A stretch of 64,000 bases of DNA from an uncultured Prevotellaceae bacterium. Lineage in GTDB: Bacteria; Bacteroidota; Bacteroidia; Bacteroidales; Bacteroidaceae. The notes beneath the pieces are model-generated. The model saw only the letters and a list, made by a program, of their open reading frames with translations. It did no database searches and was not told the DNA's origin. The DNA lies in assembly GCA_900315105.1 (NCBI GenBank), contig OMXX01000031.1, positions 76,522 through 140,521 of the forward strand, given 5' to 3'. Of this stretch, positions 1-9,435 are shown in pieces (position 1 is the first letter of the stretch; every line of letters starts with the position of its first letter). Position numbers and translations under genes: made by a program.

Positions 1-135
1 CCAAGAAATAACCTGACCTTCAGAGTTAGCAAGGGATACTATGATGTTGTTGAATGAACTGTGAACGTGAAGCTGTCCAACTGCATCAACCTTGACATTT
101 CTTTTCTTGTTAGTTGTTGCCTGTTTCTTTGCCAT
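1..135 (-). CDS. rpsK: 30S ribosomal protein S11 (partial, N-terminal part)
   Basis: Reading leftwards from the ATG at 135 gives [20 protein letters not shown], then a region with [15 protein letters not shown], the S11 core that binds 16S rRNA at the platform. Only about the first 45 residues are present; the gene runs off the left edge. It follows rpsM by 33 bases, the usual alpha-operon order. The lysine/arginine-rich N-terminal tail is normal for Bacteroidetes S11. Confidence 0.93.
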   Translation of the reverse strand, partial: MAKKQATTNKKRNVKVDAVGQLHVHSSFNNIIVSLANSEGQVISW

Positions 136-168
136 GACTTTTTAACTTTTAGCTTTAAACGTTAAACT

Positions 169-537
169 TTACTTAGTGGCCTTCTTCTTGTTAGCAACAG
201 TCTTCTTCTTACCCTTACGAGTACGTGCATTGTTCTTAGTGCTCTGACCGCGAACAGGAAGACCATTACGATGACGGATTCCACGATAGCAACCAATATC
301 CATCAGACGCTTGATGTTCAACTGGATCTCTGAACGGAGATCACCTTCTACCTTGAATTCAGCGCCGATAATTTCACGGATCTTGGCAGCCTGATCGTCA
401 CTCCACTCGCTGACCTTAAGGTCACGGCTGACACCGGCTTTATCCAATATCTTTGCTGAACTACTTCGACCGATACCATAGATATAGGTCAATGCGATTT
501 CGCCACGCTTATTCTGGGGCAAATCTACTCCAACAAT
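169..537 (-). CDS. rpsM: 30S ribosomal protein S13, start codon missing or non-standard
   Basis: From [12 protein letters not shown] to the C-terminal [12 protein letters not shown] the sequence is a full S13, which contacts the A and P sites at the subunit interface. Homology begins at ATT (537) with IVGVDLP, but the usual MAIR before it is absent and no ATG exists in this frame before an upstream TGA. The only recognisable initiator is TTG at 522, preceded by GGAG five bases upstream; starting there would lose about nine residues. The 5' end overlaps the shortened rpmJ in another frame. Either a small deletion or an assembly error joins the two genes. The protein family is certain; the start is not. 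Confidence 0.8.
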   Translation of the reverse strand: MVGVDLPQNKRGEIALTYIYGIGRSSSAKILDKAGVSRDLKVSEWSDDQAAKIREIIGAEFKVEGDLRSEIQLNIKRLMDIGCYRGIRHRNGLPVRGQSTKNNARTRKGKKKTVANKKKATK

Positions 538-620
538 TTGTTGATAACGTACAGACGACCCTTGCGACGAACGATCTTGCAGTCAGGTGTACGCTTCTTT
601 AATGATGCTCTTGTCTTCAT
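525..620 (-). CDS. rpmJ: 50S ribosomal protein L36, C-terminus truncated
   Basis: The ATG at 620 opens [20 protein letters not shown] followed by GRLYVINK, the normal start of a Bacteroidetes L36. The frame then reads LLE and stops at 525, giving 31 residues rather than about 38. The expected basic tail (of the type NPKxKxRQG) is missing, and the DNA at that point is already the S13 coding sequence. L36 is a small zinc-ribbon-like 50S protein. The gene lies between infA and rpsM, as expected. See the finding on this junction. Confidence 0.75.
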   Translation of the reverse strand: MKTRASLKKRTPDCKIVRRKGRLYVINKLLE

Positions 621-637
621 ATTATTATAAGATATGA

Positions 638-856
638 TTATTTGTATCGGAAAACGATACGACCCTTTGTAAGGTCATAAGGACTCATCTCCACCTTGAC
701 CTTATCACCTGGAAGTATCTTGATGTAGTGCATCCTCATCTTGCCAGAGATGTGTGCTGTTATAGGACAACCATTCTCCAATTCGACACGGAACATAGCA
801 TTGCTGAGAGCCTCAACTATGGTTCCGTCTTGTTCTATAGCAGATTGTTTTGCCAT
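638..856 (-). CDS. infA: translation initiation factor IF-1
   Basis: This 72-residue protein, [20 protein letters not shown] onward, has the single S1/OB fold of IF-1: a GTIVEAL first strand, [15 protein letters not shown] and [21 protein letters not shown]-1 occupies the A site of the 30S subunit during initiation and assists IF-2 and IF-3. Length matches the family. It sits 7 bases after map and 17 bases before rpmJ, so it is part of the same transcript. Nothing unusual is seen. Confidence 0.96.
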   Translation of the reverse strand: MAKQSAIEQDGTIVEALSNAMFRVELENGCPITAHISGKMRMHYIKILPGDKVKVEMSPYDLTKGRIVFRYK

Positions 857-863
857 AATAAGT

Positions 864-1658
864 TTAAATATTTAAAACGCGTTCTATTTCTTCAAATGTA
901 GATAAAATCTCAGCCTTGCCTTTGCGTATCGCAATAGTATGCTCAAAATGAGCAGCAGGCTTTCCATCACGGGTCTTTATAGACCATTTGTCTGGAGCCA
1001 GATAAATATTGCGAGCGCCCAACGTTACCATCGGTTCAATCGCAATACACATACCAGCCTTCAACTTTGTACCATTGCCCCTGCGGCCATAGTTTGGAAC
1101 CTGAGGATCCTCATGCATTTCTTTGCCAATACCATGACCGGTCAATTCACGCACAATACCATAGCCGTATGACTCACAATAGTCTTGAACAGTCTGCCCT
1201 ATATCACCTAAGTGATTCCCGGCAACAGAGCATTCAATCGCTTTGTACAGACTCTCCTTGGTAACTGCCAGAAGTTTCTTAACTTCATCAGAAACCTCAC
1301 CTACCCGGAATGTGTAGGCAGAGTCGCCATTATACCCAGCAAGAAGTGTGCCACAATCGACAGATATGACATCTCCGTCATGTAAAACAGTATTCTTGTC
1401 AGGTATACCATGGACTACAACATCATTGACAGATGTGCAGATGCTTGCGGGGAAAGGCCCTCCAAAAGGATTAGGGAAATTCTTGAAAGTAGGGATTGCT
1501 CCGTGGTCTCTGATGAATTCCTCAGCAATTTTATCCAATTGGAGGGTCGTTACACCTGGTTTTATATTCTTTGCCAACTCTGCAAGGGTTAAACCAACTA
1601 ACTGGTTCGCCTTACGCATCAGCTCAATTTCATCTTCAGTCTTAAGAAATATTGCCAT
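864..1658 (-). CDS. map: type I methionine aminopeptidase
   Basis: This is a 264-residue M24 metallopeptidase that removes the N-terminal Met from nascent proteins. The metal ligands and catalytic residues are visible in order: VVHGIPD (His), VDCGT and NGDSAYTF (two Asp), [15 protein letters not shown] (His) and IEPM (Glu), with a final FEHTIAI segment (Glu further on). Length is typical. It lies between secY and infA, the standard Bacteroidetes arrangement, and is probably co-transcribed with the ribosomal protein run. Confidence 0.96.
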   Translation of the reverse strand: MAIFLKTEDEIELMRKANQLVGLTLAELAKNIKPGVTTLQLDKIAEEFIRDHGAIPTFKNFPNPFGGPFPASICTSVNDVVVHGIPDKNTVLHDGDVISVDCGTLLAGYNGDSAYTFRVGEVSDEVKKLLAVTKESLYKAIECSVAGNHLGDIGQTVQDYCESYGYGIVRELTGHGIGKEMHEDPQVPNYGRRGNGTKLKAGMCIAIEPMVTLGARNIYLAPDKWSIKTRDGKPAAHFEHTIAIRKGKAEILSTFEEIERVLNI

Positions 1659-1678
1659 TCCTTATTTAAGACAAAATT

Positions 1679-3022
1679 TTAGTATGCACTAACTCCGTTC
1701 TGTGGACGTGTGCGACCAGAAGTAAGCAGGCCGTCATAGTGGCGCATCATCAAATGAGACTGAATCTGCTGGAGTGTGTCGATAACTACACCAACAAGAA
1801 TCAAGAGAGATGTACCTCCAAAGAACTGAGAGAAAGCCTGTTGTACATCAAGCAAACTTGCAAAAGCAGGCATGATAGCGATGAAGGCAATGAAGAGCGA
1901 ACCTGGGAAAGTCAGACGAGACATAATCTCCTCGATATAGTTTGCTGTATCTTCACCCGGCTTAACACCTGGAATGAATCCATTGTTGCGCTTCATATCC
2001 TCTGCCATCTGAGTTGGATTCAAGGTAATCGCTGTATAGAGATATGTGAAAGCTATAATGAGAATCACATAAATCGTACAATAAGGAAGACTTCTTGTAT
2101 CCATGAGTGCCTGTACAACACCTACCATGCTATCGCCAGCAAAAGCCTGTAATCCAAGAGCAGGAATCATCATGATTGCCTGAGCAAAGATAATAGGCAT
2201 CACATTAGCAGCGAACAACTTCAGAGGAATGTACTGGCGTACACCACCGACCTGCGAATTTCCAACGAGCTTCTTTGCGTACTCTACAGGAACCTTGCGG
2301 GTTGCCTGTGTGAGAAGGATTGCTGCACATACAACTGCATAGAGAATGAGAATCTCAACAATGAACATCACGAGTCCACCACCTGTAATCGCTGTGAAGC
2401 GACTTGACACTTCCTGAATGAAAGCCTGTGGGAAACGAGCAATGATACCGATCATAATGATCATTGAGACACCATTACCAACGCCCTTGTCCGTAATGCG
2501 CTCACCGAGCCAGAGAATGAACATACTGCCAGCAGCAAGGATGATTGTAGCAGGAAATATGAACTCAGTCCATGAAAGACCTGATGCAAGTGCGCTTGCA
2601 GATGTCATCTTCAGGTTCAGAAGATATGAAGGAGCCTGGAAAAGAAGGATTGCCACCGTCAAGTAACGAGTGTACTGGGCAATCTTCTTATGGCCGCTTG
2701 CGCCCTCGCGCTGCATCTTCTGGAAAGATGGAACAAGGACAGCAGCAAGCTGCATTACGATAGACGCAGAGATGTATGGCATAATACCAAGCGCAAAGAT
2801 TGATGCGTTGGAGAATGCACCACCGGAGAACATATCAAGAAGGGACATAAGTCCACCTGCTGTCTGCTCTTGAAGCTTCTCGAGGTTTGCAGGGTTGATA
2901 CCAGGCAGAACTACGAACGAACCGAAACGGTAAATTGCAACAAACAGGACGGTGATGAGGAGTCGCATACGCAAATCCTCAACCTTCCAACAGTTCTTCA
3001 GTGTCTCTATAAATTTTTTCAT
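1679..3022 (-). CDS. secY: protein translocase subunit SecY
   Basis: A 447-residue polytopic membrane protein with ten predicted hydrophobic segments. It begins MKKFIETLKNCWKVEDLRMR and contains the plug and first transmembrane region IYRFGSFVVLPGINP. It forms the SecYEG channel for export across the inner membrane; its partner SecE is encoded at 63043-63231. GERITDKGVGNGVSMII is the conserved cytosolic loop motif. It follows rplO by 4 bases. Confidence 0.97.
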   Translation of the reverse strand: MKKFIETLKNCWKVEDLRMRLLITVLFVAIYRFGSFVVLPGINPANLEKLQEQTAGGLMSLLDMFSGGAFSNASIFALGIMPYISASIVMQLAAVLVPSFQKMQREGASGHKKIAQYTRYLTVAILLFQAPSYLLNLKMTSASALASGLSWTEFIFPATIILAAGSMFILWLGERITDKGVGNGVSMIIMIGIIARFPQAFIQEVSSRFTAITGGGLVMFIVEILILYAVVCAAILLTQATRKVPVEYAKKLVGNSQVGGVRQYIPLKLFAANVMPIIFAQAIMMIPALGLQAFAGDSMVGVVQALMDTRSLPYCTIYVILIIAFTYLYTAITLNPTQMAEDMKRNNGFIPGVKPGEDTANYIEEIMSRLTFPGSLFIAFIAIMPAFASLLDVQQAFSQFFGGTSLLILVGVVIDTLQQIQSHLMMRHYDGLLTSGRTRPQNGVSAY

Positions 3023-3026
3023 TTAC

Positions 3027-3473
3027 TTAAAGTATAACAGTGTTACCACCTACTGCCTTGATTGCCTCTTCAGCAGTCTTAGAGAAAGCATTTGCCTTGA
3101 CTGTGAGAGCAGCCTTGATCTCACCGTTAGCAAGAACCTTTACAAGCTCCTTACCGTTTGTAAGACCTGCCTCAACGAGCTGATCGATACCGATCTCTGT
3201 GTAGCCCTTGCTCTCAGCAAGCTTCTGGAGTGTTGACAGATTAACTGCGAAATACTCCGTGTGGTTGATGTTCTTGAATCCGAACTTAGGAACGCGACGC
3301 TGGAGAGGCATCTGACCACCTTCGAATCCAATCTTTCTCTTATAACCAGAACGAGCCTTAGCACCCTTGTGACCACGGGTAGAAGTACCACCGAGACCAG
3401 AACCTGGACCGCGACCGATACGACGACGTGAGTGAGTAGAGCCAGCTGCTGGCTTCAAATTATTTAATTTCAT
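3027..3473 (-). CDS. rplO: 50S ribosomal protein L15
   Basis: 148 residues starting MKLNNLKPAAGSTHSRRRIG with the glycine/arginine-rich N-terminal extension (GRGPGSGLGGTSTRGHKG) that threads into 23S rRNA, then the globular C-terminal domain ending AVGGNTVIL. It assembles late into the 50S subunit. Length is normal, and it is placed between rpmD and secY as expected. Confidence 0.96.
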   Translation of the reverse strand: MKLNNLKPAAGSTHSRRRIGRGPGSGLGGTSTRGHKGAKARSGYKRKIGFEGGQMPLQRRVPKFGFKNINHTEYFAVNLSTLQKLAESKGYTEIGIDQLVEAGLTNGKELVKVLANGEIKAALTVKANAFSKTAEEAIKAVGGNTVIL

Positions 3474-3500
3474 AGTCGTTCAGTTTTATTAAATTAAAGT

Positions 3501-3677
3501 TTAGTCAACTACCTTAACCAAGTGGTGAACCTTGCGAATCATACCACGGATAGAAGCATTGTCCTCAACCTCTACTACCTGAGAGATCTTGTGAAGGCCA
3601 AGTGCAAGGAGAGTACGCTTCTGGTCGATAGGCTGGCCGATACGGCTCTTAACCTGCTGAATCTTTATTGTTGCCAT
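3501..3677 (-). CDS. rpmD: 50S ribosomal protein L30
   Basis: A short 58-residue gene read directly from the sequence: it begins MATIKIQQVKSRIGQPIDQK and ends HHLVKVVD before a TAA at 3501-3503. The motifs VKSRIG, TLLALGL and RGMIRKVHHLV are those of L30. The start at 3677 has a purine-rich AGGAGGATTAC stretch just upstream. It sits between rpsE and rplO. Confidence 0.95.
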   Translation of the reverse strand: MATIKIQQVKSRIGQPIDQKRTLLALGLHKISQVVEVEDNASIRGMIRKVHHLVKVVD

Positions 3678-3695
3678 TGTGTAATCCTCCTATTA

Positions 3696-4208
3696 TTAAC
3701 CGTTAAATACTTTGTCCATGCTGATGCCACGGTCGTGAGCTACAGAACGAGCGTCACGCATCTTGCTGAGAGCAAGAATTGTAGCCTTTACAAGGTTGTG
3801 AGGGTTTGAACTACCCTTAGACTTTGAAAGCACGTCAGTGATACCAACGCTCTCAAGTACGGCACGCATAGCACCACCGGCTACAAGTCCAGTACCCTTT
3901 GCAGCTGGCTTCAGGAATACCTGAGCGCCACCGAATGAAACTTCCATCTCGTGAGGAATAGTACCGTTGAGAACAGGAACCTTAACGAGGTTTTTCTTAG
4001 CTGACTCAACACCCTTTGCGATAGCTGCTGTAACCTCACCAGCCTTACCAAGGCCCCATCCGATTACACCATTACCGTCACCTACAACGACAATAGCAGC
4101 GAATGTGAAGGTACGACCACCCTTTGTAACCTTTGTTACACGGTTAATAGCAACCAGTCTATCCTTTAATTCAACGTCACTGTTTACTTTTACTTTATTC
4201 ATTGCCAT
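3696..4208 (-). CDS. rpsE: 30S ribosomal protein S5
   Basis: 170 residues from the ATG at 4208 ([20 protein letters not shown]). The open frame extends upstream into rplR, but that extension overlaps the L18 coding sequence and resembles no S5 N-terminus, so the internal ATG is preferred. The double-stranded-RNA-binding-like S5 motif ([21 protein letters not shown]) and the C-terminal domain with [11 protein letters not shown] are present. S5 acts in decoding accuracy. It overlaps no neighbour once trimmed. Confidence 0.95.
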   Translation of the reverse strand: MAMNKVKVNSDVELKDRLVAINRVTKVTKGGRTFTFAAIVVVGDGNGVIGWGLGKAGEVTAAIAKGVESAKKNLVKVPVLNGTIPHEMEVSFGGAQVFLKPAAKGTGLVAGGAMRAVLESVGITDVLSKSKGSSNPHNLVKATILALSKMRDARSVAHDRGISMDKVFNG

Positions 4209-4215
4209 ATATCGT

Positions 4216-4560
4216 TTAGAAGTTAAGACCTGCATTACGTGCGCCGTCAGCGAGAGCCTTAACGCGTCCGTGATAGAGGTAACCGTTACGGTCGAAAACA
4301 ACAGCTGTGATTCCAGCTGCCTTAGCCTTCTCAGCTACGAGAGCACCAACTTTCTCTGCCTGCTCAATCTTTGGGAGAGCCTCAAGACCGAGTGAAGATG
4401 CAGAAGCAAGTGTCTGACCGGTAACATCATTGATAATCTGAACATAAATCTGCTTGTTGCTGCGGAACACGCTCATACGTGGACGCTCTGCAGTACCGTT
4501 TACGCTCTTACGAATTCTGTACTTTATCTTGATTCGTCTTTCTATTTTCTTTGTTGTCAT
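4216..4560 (-). CDS. rplR: 50S ribosomal protein L18
   Basis: 114 residues, [20 protein letters not shown] onward, with [21 protein letters not shown] and the C-terminal [21 protein letters not shown]18 binds 5S rRNA together with L5 and helps dock it in the central protuberance. Length is typical; spacing to rpsE is 7 bases. Confidence 0.96.
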   Translation of the reverse strand: MTTKKIERRIKIKYRIRKSVNGTAERPRMSVFRSNKQIYVQIINDVTGQTLASASSLGLEALPKIEQAEKVGALVAEKAKAAGITAVVFDRNGYLYHGRVKALADGARNAGLNF

Positions 4561-4579
4561 GATCGTAATGTTTTAAAGG

Positions 4580-5146
4580 TTACTTAGCTGAAGCTGACTT
4601 ACCAGACTTTCTGCGAATAACCTCGCCCTGGAACAGGATACCCTTGCCCTTGTATGGCTCTGGCTTACGGAAAGAACGGATCTTAGCACAAATGAGACCG
4701 ATAAGCTGCTTGTCGGCAGATTCGAGGATGAGGAGAGGGTTCTGATTACGCTCAGACTTTGTCTCTACCTTTACCTCAGCTGGCAGCTGAATGAAAATTG
4801 GGTGAGTATAACCGAGTGCGAACTCGATGATGTTACCCTGGTTAGATACACGGTAACCTACACCTACGAGCTCGAGCACCTTCTTATAGCCCTCGCTTAC
4901 GCCTACTACCATGTTGTTCACGAGTGAACGATAAAGACCATGGAAAGCCTGCTTCTGCTTGATGTTTACTGGGCTCTTCTCATCAACTTCAAATACGATT
5001 TGATTATCTTCAATCTTAACGATGATAGAAGGATCAACTTTCTGTGAAAGCTCACCCTTAGGACCCTTCACGTTAACAACATTATCCTTGAGGGTAACTG
5101 TAACGCCTGCAGGGATATTAATTGGTAATTTACCTATTCTTGACAT
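4580..5146 (-). CDS. rplF: 50S ribosomal protein L6
   Basis: 188 residues beginning MSRIGKLPINIPAGVTV. A longer frame opens at 5161 with MEDLK, but that part is the ribosome-binding region: GGAGG lies 7 bases before the ATG at 5146, which decides the start. Two tandem L6 alpha/beta domains follow, with the C-terminal PEPYKGKGI motif near the factor-binding site and a basic tail. It lies between rpsH and rplR. Confidence 0.95.
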   Translation of the reverse strand: MSRIGKLPINIPAGVTVTLKDNVVNVKGPKGELSQKVDPSIIVKIEDNQIVFEVDEKSPVNIKQKQAFHGLYRSLVNNMVVGVSEGYKKVLELVGVGYRVSNQGNIIEFALGYTHPIFIQLPAEVKVETKSERNQNPLLILESADKQLIGLICAKIRSFRKPEPYKGKGILFQGEVIRRKSGKSASAK

Positions 5147-5161
5147 CTTTAAATCCTCCAA

Positions 5162-5557
5162 TTAATATACATAGCAAAGAACCTCACCACCGATCTTGAG
5201 CTCGGCAGCCTCTTTGTTTGTCATTACACCCTGGGAAGTGGACAGAATTGCGATGCCCAATCCGTTGATAACACGTGGCATATCCTTGTAACCAGTGTAC
5301 TTACGAAGACCTGGTGTAGATACGCGCTTCAAACACTTGATAGCGTTTGTCTTTGTCTGTGGGTCATACTTCAAGGCAACCTTGATAGTGCCCTGAGGAC
5401 CATCCTCTACGAACTTGTAGTTCAGGATGTAACCCTTCTCGAAGAGAATCTTGGTGATTTCCTTCTTCAGGTTTGACGCAGGAACCTCAACAACACGGTG
5501 ATTAGCCATGATTGCGTTTCTGAGTCTTGTCAGATAATCTGCTATTGGATCTGTCAT
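5162..5557 (-). CDS. rpsH: 30S ribosomal protein S8
   Basis: 131 residues, MTDPIADYLTRLRNAIMANH onward, ending GGEVLCYVY. The STSQGVMTNKEA motif is the conserved RNA-binding loop of S8. S8 is a primary 16S rRNA binder and in enterobacteria a translational repressor of the spc operon. Unlike its neighbours it is preceded by a 200-base spacer with strong stem-loops, described separately. Confidence 0.96.
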   Translation of the reverse strand: MTDPIADYLTRLRNAIMANHRVVEVPASNLKKEITKILFEKGYILNYKFVEDGPQGTIKVALKYDPQTKTNAIKCLKRVSTPGLRKYTGYKDMPRVINGLGIAILSTSQGVMTNKEAAELKIGGEVLCYVY

Positions 5558-5757
5558 AAAAAAAATTGTTTAATTAATCGGGACACTCCCGACAATATTA
5601 AATAAATAGAAAATTGTTTGTTATTTTCTTATTCAGGTAATGAGGCTGTAAGGCTTGATCTATCAAGCGATTCCTCACATGACATGTGGGCAGTTGGTAA
5701 AAACAGCCACCCGACAAGCGCTTACACCTTAGAACCTTAAATATAGATTGCTGTTGA
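5558..5757 (-). promoter_or_regulatory. structured spacer between rpsN and rpsH, possible S8 control site
   Basis: The rest of this operon is packed with gaps of 0 to 30 bases, but here 200 non-coding bases separate rpsN from rpsH. They contain TGAGG (5641-5645) pairing with CCTCA (5673-5677) around a perfect GCTTGAT/ATCAAGC stem, a CACATG-A-CATGTG dyad at 5675-5687, and CGGGA-CAC-TCCCG at 5579-5591. A stem interrupted by an internal loop just ahead of the S8 gene suggests autogenous regulation, but that is inference. Confidence 0.45.
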
Positions 5758-6060
5758 TTACCAGCTTGCCTTCTTAACGCCAGGGATAAGACCTGCAGAA
5801 GCCATCTCACGGAACTGAATACGAGAGATACCGAACTGACGGATATAACCCTTTGGACGACCCGTAATCTTGCAACGGTTGTGCAAACGAATTGGGTTAG
5901 CGTTCTTTGGAATGCTCTGGAGCTTGCGAGCAGCCTCGTATGCCTCAGCTGGATCCTCTGCTGTGTTAACAATCTTCTTCAGAGCAGCACGCTTCTCTGC
6001 ATAGCGAGCAACGAGCTTAGCACGCTTAACCTCGCGGGCTTTCATTGATTCTTTTGCCAT
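5758..6060 (-). CDS. rpsN: 30S ribosomal protein S14 (zinc-independent long form)
   Basis: About 100 residues, [20 protein letters not shown] onward, ending [11 protein letters not shown]. The C-terminal region [20 protein letters not shown] is the rRNA-binding signature. The paired CxxC motifs of the short zinc-binding form are absent, so this is the long C-minus type. It follows rplE by 5 bases. Confidence 0.95.
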   Translation of the reverse strand: MAKESMKAREVKRAKLVARYAEKRAALKKIVNTAEDPAEAYEAARKLQSIPKNANPIRLHNRCKITGRPKGYIRQFGISRIQFREMASAGLIPGVKKASW

Positions 6061-6065
6061 ATCGA

Positions 6066-6620
6066 TTAATCGTTTTTAGCGTTTTTGAAAGGAAGACCAA
6101 ATGCCTTGAGCAGTGCATACCCCTCTTCATCAGTCTTTGCTGTTGTAACGAAGGTAATGTTCATACCCTGGATACGATCGATAGAATCGATGTTGATCTC
6201 AGGGAAGATAATCTGCTCCTGAATACCGAGAGTATAGTTACCACGGCCGTCAAGCTTTGACTCAATACCCTTGAAGTCACGGATACGTGGGAGAGCAACA
6301 CGAACGAGCTTCTCAAGGAACTCATACATACGCTCACGACGCAGAGTTACCATGACACCGATAGGCATCTTCTTACGGAGCTTGAAGTTTGCGATATCCT
6401 TCTTTGAATATGTAGCAACTGCCTTCTGACCGGTAATTGCTGTAATCTCATTGATAGCAACATCAACAATCTTCTTATCCTGGGTAGCGTCACCGAGACC
6501 CATGTTGATAACAATCTTCTTCAGGACAGGAATCTGCATTGCTGAAGAATAGTTGAACTGCTTCTGCAGCTCAGGAGCGATAGTGTCCTTATAGACTTTC
6601 TTTAACTGTGCTGTATCCAT
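6066..6620 (-). CDS. rplE: 50S ribosomal protein L5
   Basis: 184 residues with [20 protein letters not shown] and the [20 protein letters not shown] loop of L5, which binds 5S rRNA and contacts the P-site tRNA. Its ATG shares one base with the stop of rplX (TAATG type overlap), which favours translational coupling. Confidence 0.96.
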   Translation of the reverse strand: MDTAQLKKVYKDTIAPELQKQFNYSSAMQIPVLKKIVINMGLGDATQDKKIVDVAINEITAITGQKAVATYSKKDIANFKLRKKMPIGVMVTLRRERMYEFLEKLVRVALPRIRDFKGIESKLDGRGNYTLGIQEQIIFPEINIDSIDRIQGMNITFVTTAKTDEEGYALLKAFGLPFKNAKND

Positions 6621-6943
6621 TACTTAATCTCCTCCCCTGACTTTTTAGCTATACGAACGACATTCTTACCCTCGTGCTTGATGCTTACGCGAGTAGGCTT
6701 ACCGCTCTTTGGATCTATGAGGCTAACGTTTGATACGTGGATTGGAGCCTCCTGCTTTACGATACCACCCTGAGGGTTCTTTGCAGATGGCTTAGTGCTC
6801 TTAGAGACCATTTTAATGCCCTCTACGATAACACGCTGCTCATCAACCAAGACCTTCTTCACGATACCGGTCTTACCTTTGTCCTTACGATCGCCAGCAA
6901 GAACGATAACCTTATCGCCTTTCTTAATATGTAGCTTACTCAT
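6620..6943 (-). CDS. rplX: 50S ribosomal protein L24
   Basis: 107 residues starting [20 protein letters not shown] with the KOW motif ([10 protein letters not shown]...GKTGIVKKV) and a C-terminal [11 protein letters not shown]24 is an early assembly initiator at the exit side of the 50S subunit. It sits 26 bases after rplN and overlaps the start of rplE by one base. Confidence 0.96.
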   Translation of the reverse strand: MSKLHIKKGDKVIVLAGDRKDKGKTGIVKKVLVDEQRVIVEGIKMVSKSTKPSAKNPQGGIVKQEAPIHVSNVSLIDPKSGKPTRVSIKHEGKNVVRIAKKSGEEIK

Positions 6944-6969
6944 TTTCTTGACTTGATTTTAAATGTTAA

Positions 6970-7335
6970 TTAAAGAACCTCAGGTGCAAGAGAAACGACC
7001 TTCATATTTACTGCACGGAGCTCACGAGCAACAGGACCGAAGATACGGCTACCACGAAGCTCACCAGCGTTGTTGAGGAGAACGCAAGCGTTGTCATCGA
7101 AACGGATGTATGAACCGTCAGCACGACGAATCTCCTTCTTTGTGCGTACAATCAAAGCCTTAGATACTGCACCCTTCTTCATATCAGAAGAAGAAATAAC
7201 GTTCTTGACAGCAACGACGATTACGTCGCCCACGCTTGCATAACGACGGCCGGTACCACCGAGTACACGGATGCAGAGAGCCTCACGTGCGCCGCTGTTA
7301 TCACATACTGTAAGTCTGGTTTCTGTCTGTATCAT
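6970..7335 (-). CDS. rplN: 50S ribosomal protein L14
   Basis: 121 residues, [20 protein letters not shown] onward. The signature [10 protein letters not shown], the [12 protein letters not shown] segment and the ending [17 protein letters not shown] identify L14, which lies at the subunit interface near L19. Length is exact for the family. It follows rpsQ by 3 bases. Confidence 0.97.
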   Translation of the reverse strand: MIQTETRLTVCDNSGAREALCIRVLGGTGRRYASVGDVIVVAVKNVISSSDMKKGAVSKALIVRTKKEIRRADGSYIRFDDNACVLLNNAGELRGSRIFGPVARELRAVNMKVVSLAPEVL

Positions 7336-7338
7336 ATC

Positions 7339-7596
7339 TTACTTAGCCTTTTCAATTATTGAAACTAATCTCCATCTCTTAGTCTTAGAGAGTGGACGGG
7401 TCTCCATGATGAGAACTGTATCGCCTACGTTAGCCTCGTTCTTTTCATCATGTGCATGGTACTTCTTTGTCTTCTGGACAAACTTACCATATATAGGGTG
7501 CTTCTCCTTGAACTTAGAAGCAATAACAATGGTCTTATCCATCTTGTTGCTTGTAACAACACCCTGTCTTGTCTTTCTTAAATTACGTGTTTCCAT
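7339..7596 (-). CDS. rpsQ: 30S ribosomal protein S17
   Basis: 85 residues from [18 protein letters not shown] three codons further upstream (7605) extends the frame, but the ATG at 7596 gives the length and N-terminus expected of Bacteroidetes S17. The motifs [20 protein letters not shown] and [14 protein letters not shown] are the OB-fold core. S17 is a primary 16S rRNA-binding protein. Confidence 0.94.
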   Translation of the reverse strand: METRNLRKTRQGVVTSNKMDKTIVIASKFKEKHPIYGKFVQKTKKYHAHDEKNEANVGDTVLIMETRPLSKTKRWRLVSIIEKAK

Positions 7597-7607
7597 CTGA
7601 ACCAATG

Positions 7608-7802
7608 TTATTTGTTAAGTTCACGTGAACGAAGAACAGTCTTCATACGAGCGATGTCACGACGAGCAGCCTTAATCTGTGATGGATTCTCGAGAGGAGA
7701 AATGTTGTGGTTGAGCTTCATTGTAGCGAGAGCAGCCTGTGCATTCTCCAACTTCTCTACCAATTCCTTGGTTTCGAGTTCATTTACTTCTTTGATCTTC
7801 AT
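7608..7802 (-). CDS. rpmC: 50S ribosomal protein L29
   Basis: 64 residues, [20 protein letters not shown] onward, forming the expected two-helix hairpin with the [19 protein letters not shown] signature. L29 lies beside the exit tunnel and is a docking site for nascent-chain factors. The stop is 11 bases before the rpsQ ATG. Confidence 0.96.
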   Translation of the reverse strand: MKIKEVNELETKELVEKLENAQAALATMKLNHNISPLENPSQIKAARRDIARMKTVLRSRELNK

Positions 7803-7808
7803 ACTTCA

Positions 7809-8237
7809 TTAAGCTTTAGCGTCGTAATCACGACGTACGACAAACTTTGTTTTAACTGGTAACTTCTGAGCACCGAGACGGAGAGCCTCCTTAGCGATGT
7901 CAAAAGAAACGCCTTCTACCTCGAAGAGGATACGACCTGGAGTAACTGGTGCTACCCATCCTGCTGGGTCACCCTTACCTTTACCCATACGTACGTCTGC
8001 AGGCTTACGTGTGATTGGCTTATCAGGGAAGATACGAATCCAAACCTGACCCTCACGGTTCATGTAGCGGTTGATTGCTACACGTGCTGCCTCAATCTGG
8101 CGACTGTCAATCCACTTTGGCTCAAGAGTCTTGATACCAAAAGAACCGAAAGCCAGCTGTGTACCTCTGTGGGCGTTGCCTTTATTGCCACGACCATCCT
8201 GAGGCCTTCTATATTTTACTCTTTTAGGCTGTAACAT
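7809..8237 (-). CDS. rplP: 50S ribosomal protein L16
   Basis: 142 residues, [20 protein letters not shown] onward. It has the L16 motifs [37 protein letters not shown] and a [10 protein letters not shown] segment. L16 organises the A-site tRNA environment in the 50S subunit. Length and position between rpsC and rpmC are normal. Confidence 0.97.
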   Translation of the reverse strand: MLQPKRVKYRRPQDGRGNKGNAHRGTQLAFGSFGIKTLEPKWIDSRQIEAARVAINRYMNREGQVWIRIFPDKPITRKPADVRMGKGKGDPAGWVAPVTPGRILFEVEGVSFDIAKEALRLGAQKLPVKTKFVVRRDYDAKA

Positions 8238-8254
8238 GTTAGCTTCTTACTTTT

Positions 8255-8986
8255 TTAACGGTTATTGTTTCTCTTACGATTACCGCGACCATTGCCACGA
8301 TTGTTGTTTGAGCGACCATTGTTCTGCTTCTCCTGTGAGAAATTAGGAGTGAGATCACGGTCACCGTAAACCTCACCACGGCAAATCCAAACCTTGATAC
8401 CAAGGAGACCTACCTTTGTGAGAGCCTCAGCCTTACAGTAATCGATGTCTGCACGGAATGTGTGCAGAGGAGTACGACCCTCCTTCAACATCTCTGCGCG
8501 AGCGATTTCAGCACCGTTGAGACGACCTGAAATCTGAACCTTGATGCCCTCGGCACCAGCACGCATAGTGTTCTGGATAGCCATCTTGATTGCACGACGA
8601 TAAGCAATCTTGCCCTCTACCTGGCGAGCGATTGAGTTAGCAACGATGTTAGCGTCGAGCTCAGGCTTCTTGACCTCGAAGATATTGATCTGAATCTCCT
8701 TCTTGTAAAGCTTCTTCAGCTCTTCCTTCAACTTGTCAACATCCTGACCACCCTTACCAATGACGATACCCGGACGGGCTGTGCAAATAGTAATAGTAAC
8801 GAGTTTCAAAGTACGCTCGATGACGATACGGCTTACGCTGGCCTTAGCGAGACGCTCGTTAAGATACTTACGGATCTTGAGGTCCTCTGCGAGGTTGTCA
8901 CCGAAGTTCTTACCACCGAACCAATTTGAATCCCAACCGCGGATAATACCGAGTCGGTTTGCTATTGGATTAACTTTCTGTCCCAT
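8255..8986 (-). CDS. rpsC: 30S ribosomal protein S3 with Asn/Arg-rich tail
   Basis: 243 residues, [20 protein letters not shown] onward. It contains the KH domain [18 protein letters not shown] and the C-terminal [20 protein letters not shown] motif. S3 lies at the mRNA entry channel and has helicase-assisting activity. The last ~25 residues after LTPNFSQEK are a low-complexity N/R/G tail ([15 protein letters not shown]), an extension of a kind common in this phylum. Confidence 0.97.
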   Translation of the reverse strand: MGQKVNPIANRLGIIRGWDSNWFGGKNFGDNLAEDLKIRKYLNERLAKASVSRIVIERTLKLVTITICTARPGIVIGKGGQDVDKLKEELKKLYKKEIQINIFEVKKPELDANIVANSIARQVEGKIAYRRAIKMAIQNTMRAGAEGIKVQISGRLNGAEIARAEMLKEGRTPLHTFRADIDYCKAEALTKVGLLGIKVWICRGEVYGDRDLTPNFSQEKQNNGRSNNNRGNGRGNRKRNNNR

Positions 8987-8994
8987 TCTATTCT

Positions 8995-9399
8995 TTATTT
9001 ATCTTCATTAGTTTTGGTATCAACAAACAGAGTAACGTGGTTGCTACGCTTACGGATGCGGTAGCCACGACCCTGAGGTGCAGGTCTCATACGCTTCAAG
9101 GTTACGCCCTCATCGACGAACACCTTAGAGATATAGAGTTCACCGTCTTCTGCCTTACGCTCGTTTTTAGCTTCCCAGTTTGCGATAGCTGAGCGAAGAA
9201 GCTTCTCAACGTCAGCAGATGCTGCCTTCTTTGAGAAACGGAGTACGCCAAGAGCGCGATTAACCTCCATGCCACGAATCATGTCCACTACGTAGCGCAT
9301 TTTACGTGGAGAAGAAGGAACGCCAACGAGCTTGGCAAAGTATAATGATTTCTTGGCTGCTTTTCTGTTTTCAGCCGCAATATGTTTTCTTGCTCCCAT
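8995..9399 (-). CDS. rplV: 50S ribosomal protein L22
   Basis: 134 residues with the [20 protein letters not shown] core and the tunnel-constricting beta-hairpin near [20 protein letters not shown]. The N-terminus [20 protein letters not shown] is extended relative to E. coli, as in Bacteroidetes. L22 lines the exit tunnel and is a site of macrolide-resistance changes; no hairpin deletion is apparent here. Confidence 0.96.
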   Translation of the reverse strand: MGARKHIAAENRKAAKKSLYFAKLVGVPSSPRKMRYVVDMIRGMEVNRALGVLRFSKKAASADVEKLLRSAIANWEAKNERKAEDGELYISKVFVDEGVTLKRMRPAPQGRGYRIRKRSNHVTLFVDTKTNEDK

Positions 9400-9435
9400 T
9401 ATATTTCTATAAATTTAAATGGTTATGGACCTGTC

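Noticed and set aside
5598..5972. 124-residue minus-strand frame overlapping rpsN
   Set aside because: It is out of frame with S14 and reads through the structured rpsN-rpsH spacer; its composition (Arg/Leu/Gln) is that of a shadow frame.
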